Program-made: the position numbers and the translations under genes
Shown: positions 60,935 to 64,000 of the stretch, piece after piece
Position numbering within the stretch: position 1 is the first letter of the stretch
Layout of the letters: every line of letters starts with the position of its first letter
Assembly (NCBI RefSeq): GCF_011765625.1
Contig: NZ_CP050314.1
Coordinates: 167,479 to 231,478, forward strand
Direction: 5' to 3'
Source of the DNA: Shewanella aestuarii
Lineage (GTDB): Bacteria; Pseudomonadota; Gammaproteobacteria; Enterobacterales; Shewanellaceae
DNA: 64,000 nucleotides
The notes under the pieces: model-generated
Seen by the model: the letters and a program-made list of their open reading frames with translations, nothing else
What the model was told of the DNA's origin: nothing
The model's database searches: none

Positions 60935-61528
60935 ATGTGGACGAAGAAAGGTCACTTAACTGGGCAGAAAAAGCCCTTCAAGCTCGAAGACATCTGGCGA
61001 ATTCGCACTAGACTCGAAATCGAAGGAAACATCATGGAGCTAGCGTTGCTGAATCTCGCCATCGACTGCAAGTTACGCTCATGCGATTTACTTAGGATGA
61101 AAGTTAGAGATATATCTTCTGGCGGTGTCATTCAAGATCGTGTTCTTTACAGCCAAAGCAAAACTGGTCGAGAGGTACAGTTTGAGATCACTTCCCGCAC
61201 AGCACAATCCTTGACTCAATGGCTAATACTCAGCCAATTATCTGCACCAGATTATCTTTTCCCAAGCCCTCGCAAACAAGGTAAGCCAATGAGTTATAGC
61301 TGCTATGCCACCATTATTCGCCGCTGGGCAACTGAACTTGGCTACGATCCTTATCTTTATGGTACGCACTCAATGCGCCGTACCAAGGCGACGTTAATCT
61401 ATGCTCGCACCAAAAACATTCGGGCTGTTCAGCTGTTACTTGGTCACGTGAAGCTAGATAATACAATTCGATATTTGGGGGTCGAGATAGAGGATGCGCT
61501 GAACATCTCTGAAGGGATAGACTCATAA
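60935..61528 (+). CDS. Short tyrosine recombinase
   Basis: The 197-residue product is a phage-integrase catalytic domain almost without an N-terminal arm-binding part. Catalytic residues are visible: Arg in CKLRSCDLLRMKV, Lys in QSKTGREVQFEI, HSMRRTKATL (His-x-x-Arg), LLGHVKLDNTIRYLG with His and the final Tyr. A good AGGAGGTCAATT-like site (GGAGGTCAATT) precedes the ATG. Recombinases of this short kind are common on plasmids; dimer resolution or cassette mobility are both possible. Confidence 0.85.
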   Translation: MWTKKGHLTGQKKPFKLEDIWRIRTRLEIEGNIMELALLNLAIDCKLRSCDLLRMKVRDISSGGVIQDRVLYSQSKTGREVQFEITSRTAQSLTQWLILSQLSAPDYLFPSPRKQGKPMSYSCYATIIRRWATELGYDPYLYGTHSMRRTKATLIYARTKNIRAVQLLLGHVKLDNTIRYLGVEIEDALNISEGIDS

Positions 61529-61716
61529 CAAGGTTAGACACTAAATTCAAATTATGTCGATCTTGAGTTGAATCAATATTGTATCTTTATTTCAATGCTT
61601 TATGCTAACTATCAACTGATCAAGTGTCGCATTTACTCATATGCATGTGCCGTATTTATTCCTATGGCAACAGGGTTGAGTTATAATCTGAACACTTAGG
61701 AAATTAGGAGGTTCAA

Positions 61717-62142
61717 ATGACAGCCGTTGACCGTATTTATCAAAAGATAAAGCGTTCAAGACGCTATGTGTTTGAGCGCAAAGACTTTGATGGCTTTGCT
61801 AGGTACGATCAAATTGGTCGTGCGCTAAAACAACTAGTCAAAAAAGGTGAGTTAATCAAGCTTGGCTATGGCTTGTATACCAAGGCAAGGATTAACAGCT
61901 TAACAGGCAGACCCATGCCTACTAACCCAGGGGGATGCGATGCCCTGATGCGTGAGATATTAAAGATGAAAGGGGTCGATTTTGAGATGGACAACCTATC
62001 TCTGCAAAGCCTCTCAGGTGAAAGCACTCAAATACCATCATCCGTTCATTATTCATGGAATCCTAAGCAGTTTAATCGCAAGCTGGTAGTCGGCAATCGA
62101 GTACTGGGGACGTCTCAGAAAACGGAAAATAAAGCACGTTAA
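61717..62142 (+). pseudogene. DUF6088 (AbiEi-like antitoxin) gene, cut by a transposon
   Basis: The frame encodes RIYQKIKRSRRYVFERKDFD, RYDQIGRALKQLVKKGELIK and LGYGLYTKARINSLTGRPMP, a winged-helix pattern of DUF6088 proteins that resemble AbiEi antitoxins. The site TAGGAGGTTCAA precedes the ATG. The native reading ends at about 62105 (NRKLVVGNRVL); the last 12 codons (GTSQKTENKAR) come from the inverted repeat of the Tn3-family transposon. The partner nucleotidyltransferase expected downstream is not seen, as it lies beyond the insertion. Confidence 0.75.
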
Positions 62143-62143
62143 G
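62106..62143 (+). mobile_element. 38-bp terminal inverted repeat of a Tn3-family transposon
   Basis: The sequence runs GGGGACGTCTCAGAAAACGG then AAAATAAAGCACGTTAAG, very close to the Tn21/Tn501 end (GGGG.....TCAGAAAACGG, AAAATAAAGCACGCTAAG). Base composition changes here from AT-rich to GC-rich. GTACT (62101-62105) would be the 5-bp target duplication if the other end has it. Confidence 0.9.
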
Positions 62144-62208
62144 CCCATTGCAGACTCTAGATATTGACGAGTACGTCGGGTTTTCTCTTGTTTGAGTTGC
62201 CTCTTGTG

Positions 62209-62236
62209 GTAAGATAGTAATCAATTACTATCTTAC
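62209..62236. promoter_or_regulatory. Palindromic operator of the TetR-type regulator
   Basis: GTAAGATAGTAAT and ATTACTATCTTAC form 13-bp arms around CA. It ends 11 bp before the regulator start, so binding would repress the regulator and the efflux genes downstream. Confidence 0.85.
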
Positions 62237-62247
62237 AAGGAGTGCTC

Positions 62248-62856
62248 GTGGACCCCCATCCAAAGCATCTGCCGGCCGATGAACGTCGTGCCGTAACTGT
62301 CGAGTCCGTCGTGGCGCTTGCCGGTTCACAAAACCCAAGCGAGATAACCACTGCGGCTATCGCTAAACACATGAACTTGACCCAGGGTGCGCTGTTTCGG
62401 CACTTCCCGAACAAGGAAGCCATTTGGCAGGCGGTCATGGAGTGGGTAGCAGAGCGCCTATTAGCCAGAATCGATCGATCCGCACAAGGAATCGAGTCGC
62501 CCTTGGCAGCCATGGAGGCGATGTTCATGAGTCACATCGAATTCGTAGCTGAGCACCCAGGCGTGCCAAGAATGATGTTTGGTGAGCTTCAGCGTGCCGA
62601 ATCGACACCGGCCAAGCGCATGGTGCAAACCTTGATTCAGCGCTACGGCGAACGTTTGCATCGTCTCATCGAGAAAGGCAAGGCCAGCGGCGAGTTGTCT
62701 CCCTCGCTTGACAACGAGGCGGCGGCAACGCTGTTCATTGGCACGATCCAGGGCTTGGTCATGCAATCGCTGTTGGCGGGTGATGTGGGACGTATGCACC
62801 GCGATGCGCCGCGCGTCTTTGCAATTTATCGGCGTGGCATAAGGAGTGCGCAATGA
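62248..62856 (+). CDS. TetR/AcrR family regulator of the efflux operon
   Basis: The GTG at 62248, with AAGGAG six bases upstream, is preferred over the GTG at 62242 and gives 202 residues. The N-terminal HTH is clear (EITTAAIAKHMNLTQGALFR then HFPNKEAIWQAV). The ligand domain is helical. A near-perfect palindrome lies directly upstream. It overlaps the adaptor gene by four bases (ATGA), so it controls its own efflux operon. Confidence 0.9.
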   Translation: MDPHPKHLPADERRAVTVESVVALAGSQNPSEITTAAIAKHMNLTQGALFRHFPNKEAIWQAVMEWVAERLLARIDRSAQGIESPLAAMEAMFMSHIEFVAEHPGVPRMMFGELQRAESTPAKRMVQTLIQRYGERLHRLIEKGKASGELSPSLDNEAAATLFIGTIQGLVMQSLLAGDVGRMHRDAPRVFAIYRRGIRSAQ

Positions 62857-64000
62857 AAAAGTTACCCTTGCAAGGCCGCACCCTGGCACTGCTTGCCGTC
62901 ATCATTCCTTTGCTGGTGCTTTTTATTTATGTCGGTCTGCGATCAGGGCCGCTCGCCCCGGTCGCTGTGACGGTGGCAAGCGTGGAATCACGGGCTATCA
63001 CACCGGCGCTGTTCGGCATCGGCACGGTGGAGGCGCGCTACACCTACAAGATCGGGCCGACGTTTGCCGGGCGCGTCAAACGCCTGGAGGTGCATGTAGG
63101 CGACCAGGTCAAGGCCGGACAGGTGCTCGGCGAGATGGAGCCGGTCGACCTTGATGCTCGGGTGCGCTCACAGGAGTCTGTATTCAAGCGGGCGGAAGCG
63201 GCTTTGCGCGAGGCAGAAGCCCGGCAAGCCTACGCGCAAACCCAGGCGCGCCGCTATGAGCAATTGTTTGCGGTGCGCTCGACCAGCGAGGAAATCGTCA
63301 CCACCAAGCGGCAGGAACTGCAGATCGCCGATGCCGCCCTATCCGCCGCTCGGGAAGATATTGCCCGGGCACGCTCCGACCGCGAAGCACTCGTCGCGCA
63401 GCGGAGCAATCTGCGCCTGATCGCGCCGGTCGATGGTGTAGTCACCGTGCGCGATGCCGATCCCGGCACGACCATCGTCGCGGGCCAGGCCGTGGTGGAA
63501 GTGATCGACCCCAAGAGTTTGTGGATCAATGTGCGCTTCGACCAGATCAGCGCATCGGGGCTGGCTGGGGGGCTGCCGGCTCATATCGTCCTGCGTTCGC
63601 GTGGTGGCCAGACCTTGAAAGGTCGCGTGCTGCGGGTGGAACCCAAGGCCGACGCGGTAACCGAGGAAACGCTTGCCAAGGTGACATTCGATAACAAACC
63701 AGAACCTTTGCCACCAGTGGGTGAACTGGCCGAAGTCACGGTTGACTTGCCGGCGCTCCCGGCCGCTCCACTGATCCCCAACGCTGCCGTCCAGCGTGAA
63801 GGCGATAAAGTTGGTGTCTGGCAAATCGTGGATGGTGATCTGCATTTCTCCCCGGTCAAGCTCGGCACTTCCGACCTCAATGGTTACGTGCAGGTGCGCG
63901 AAGGGCTCAAGAATGGGGACCAGGTTGTGACCTATAGCGAAAAGGCACTGACGGCGCGCAGCCGCATCCATGTGGTCGAGCATATCCCGGGAGTTTCACG
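62853..64000 (+). CDS. RND-type periplasmic adaptor (HlyD/AcrA family), 3' part outside the window
   Basis: The ATG at 62853 (AAGGAGTGCGCA upstream) opens a frame that is still open at the window edge, 382 codons. The N-terminus has a membrane anchor (LPLQGRTLALLAVIIPLLVL), then a lipoyl/barrel-sandwich domain (YKIGPTFAGRVKRLEVHVGD QVKAGQVLGEMEP), a coiled-coil hairpin rich in Ala, Glu and Arg, and the second lipoyl half (NLRLIAPVDGVVTVRDADPG). It links an inner-membrane pump to an outer-membrane channel. The pump gene, either RND or MacB-like ABC, is expected downstream. Confidence 0.9.
   Translation, partial: MKKLPLQGRTLALLAVIIPLLVLFIYVGLRSGPLAPVAVTVASVESRAITPALFGIGTVEARYTYKIGPTFAGRVKRLEVHVGDQVKAGQVLGEMEPVDLDARVRSQESVFKRAEAALREAEARQAYAQTQARRYEQLFAVRSTSEEIVTTKRQELQIADAALSAAREDIARARSDREALVAQRSNLRLIAPVDGVVTVRDADPGTTIVAGQAVVEVIDPKSLWINVRFDQISASGLAGGLPAHIVLRSRGGQTLKGRVLRVEPKADAVTEETLAKVTFDNKPEPLPPVGELAEVTVDLPALPAAPLIPNAAVQREGDKVGVWQIVDGDLHFSPVKLGTSDLNGYVQVREGLKNGDQVVTYSEKALTARSRIHVVEHIPGVS

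Larger units (their letters stand above)
62106..64000 (+). mobile_element. Tn3-family transposon, left part with efflux cargo
   Basis: From the inverted repeat to the window end the DNA is clearly GC-rich and carries a tetR-type regulator and an efflux adaptor. Transposase and resolvase genes are not in view and must lie to the right. This is a foreign insertion of probable Pseudomonas-like origin (inference from composition). Confidence 0.8.

Noticed and set aside
63151..63983. Several long ORFs in other frames of the GC-rich end
   Set aside because: Typical GC-rich shadows of the periplasmic adaptor gene, whose frame is open from 62853 to the window end.
1..64000. tRNA or rRNA genes
   Set aside because: No cloverleaf with a CCA end or rRNA signature was noticed on either strand; a dedicated tRNA search was not possible.

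Overview
The window is part of a large conjugative plasmid (or plasmid-like integrative element) of a marine-type gammaproteobacterium. It is AT-rich. The transfer genes are of the MOBH / F-like type IV secretion class known from SXT/R391 elements, IncC plasmids and related plasmids of Vibrionaceae and Shewanellaceae. It also has an iteron-controlled Rep_3 initiator, a ParA/ParB pair and a PRTRC cassette. The host genus is an inference; no chromosomal marker, rRNA or tRNA was seen.

Layout. 1-2.8 kb: a lipoprotein (cut by the window edge), a Tus-like replication terminator protein, and small genes. 2.8-10.5 kb (minus): traG, traH, traF. 10.8-12.3 kb (minus): an FlhC-like and a double FlhD-like protein, the probable master activator of transfer. 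12.5-13.0 kb: a control region with five palindromes. 13.0-21.5 kb (plus): a mobI-like gene, a gene of unknown role, traI (MobH relaxase), traD, two more tra genes including a DUF4400 protein, an S49 peptidase and the pilin gene. 21.6-24.2 kb: a cargo hot spot with IS remnants and a solute-binding protein gene. 24.3-33.7 kb: traL-E-K-B, an unknown gene, dsbC, a dsbC-like gene lacking the active site, traV and traC. 33.7-36.4 kb: repB flanked by two iteron arrays. 36.8-46.1 kb: two IscB elements with omega RNAs, a DndC-like gene and small unknown genes. 46.2-55.9 kb (minus): a PRTRC cassette (ThiF, B, F, C, E, ParB) carrying a NAD-dependent DNA ligase. 56.2-58.6 kb: parAB. 59.1-60.6 kb (minus): an MqsR/MqsA/SecB-like toxin-antitoxin-chaperone operon. 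60.9-61.5 kb: a short tyrosine recombinase. 61.7 kb: a DUF6088 gene cut by the 38-bp inverted repeat of a Tn3-family (Tn21 subgroup) transposon, whose GC-rich cargo (TetR regulator, efflux adaptor) runs off the window.

How it fits together. A roughly 32-bp palindromic box (TTAGCGTG..CAAAATCGAAACGCTAA) stands upstream of six units: the Tus gene, traFHG, mobI-traI, the pilin gene, traL and dsbC. Its orientation always points to the gene, and it is the best candidate binding site for the FlhDC-like activator. The PRTRC region has its own shared promoter: nine minus-strand units have AGTTGCC at the -35 position, and three of these also carry a 19-bp upstream element (GAATTGCGGGGCGCAG[A/G]TT). The window thus shows two separate regulons, one for transfer and one for the PRTRC and maintenance region.
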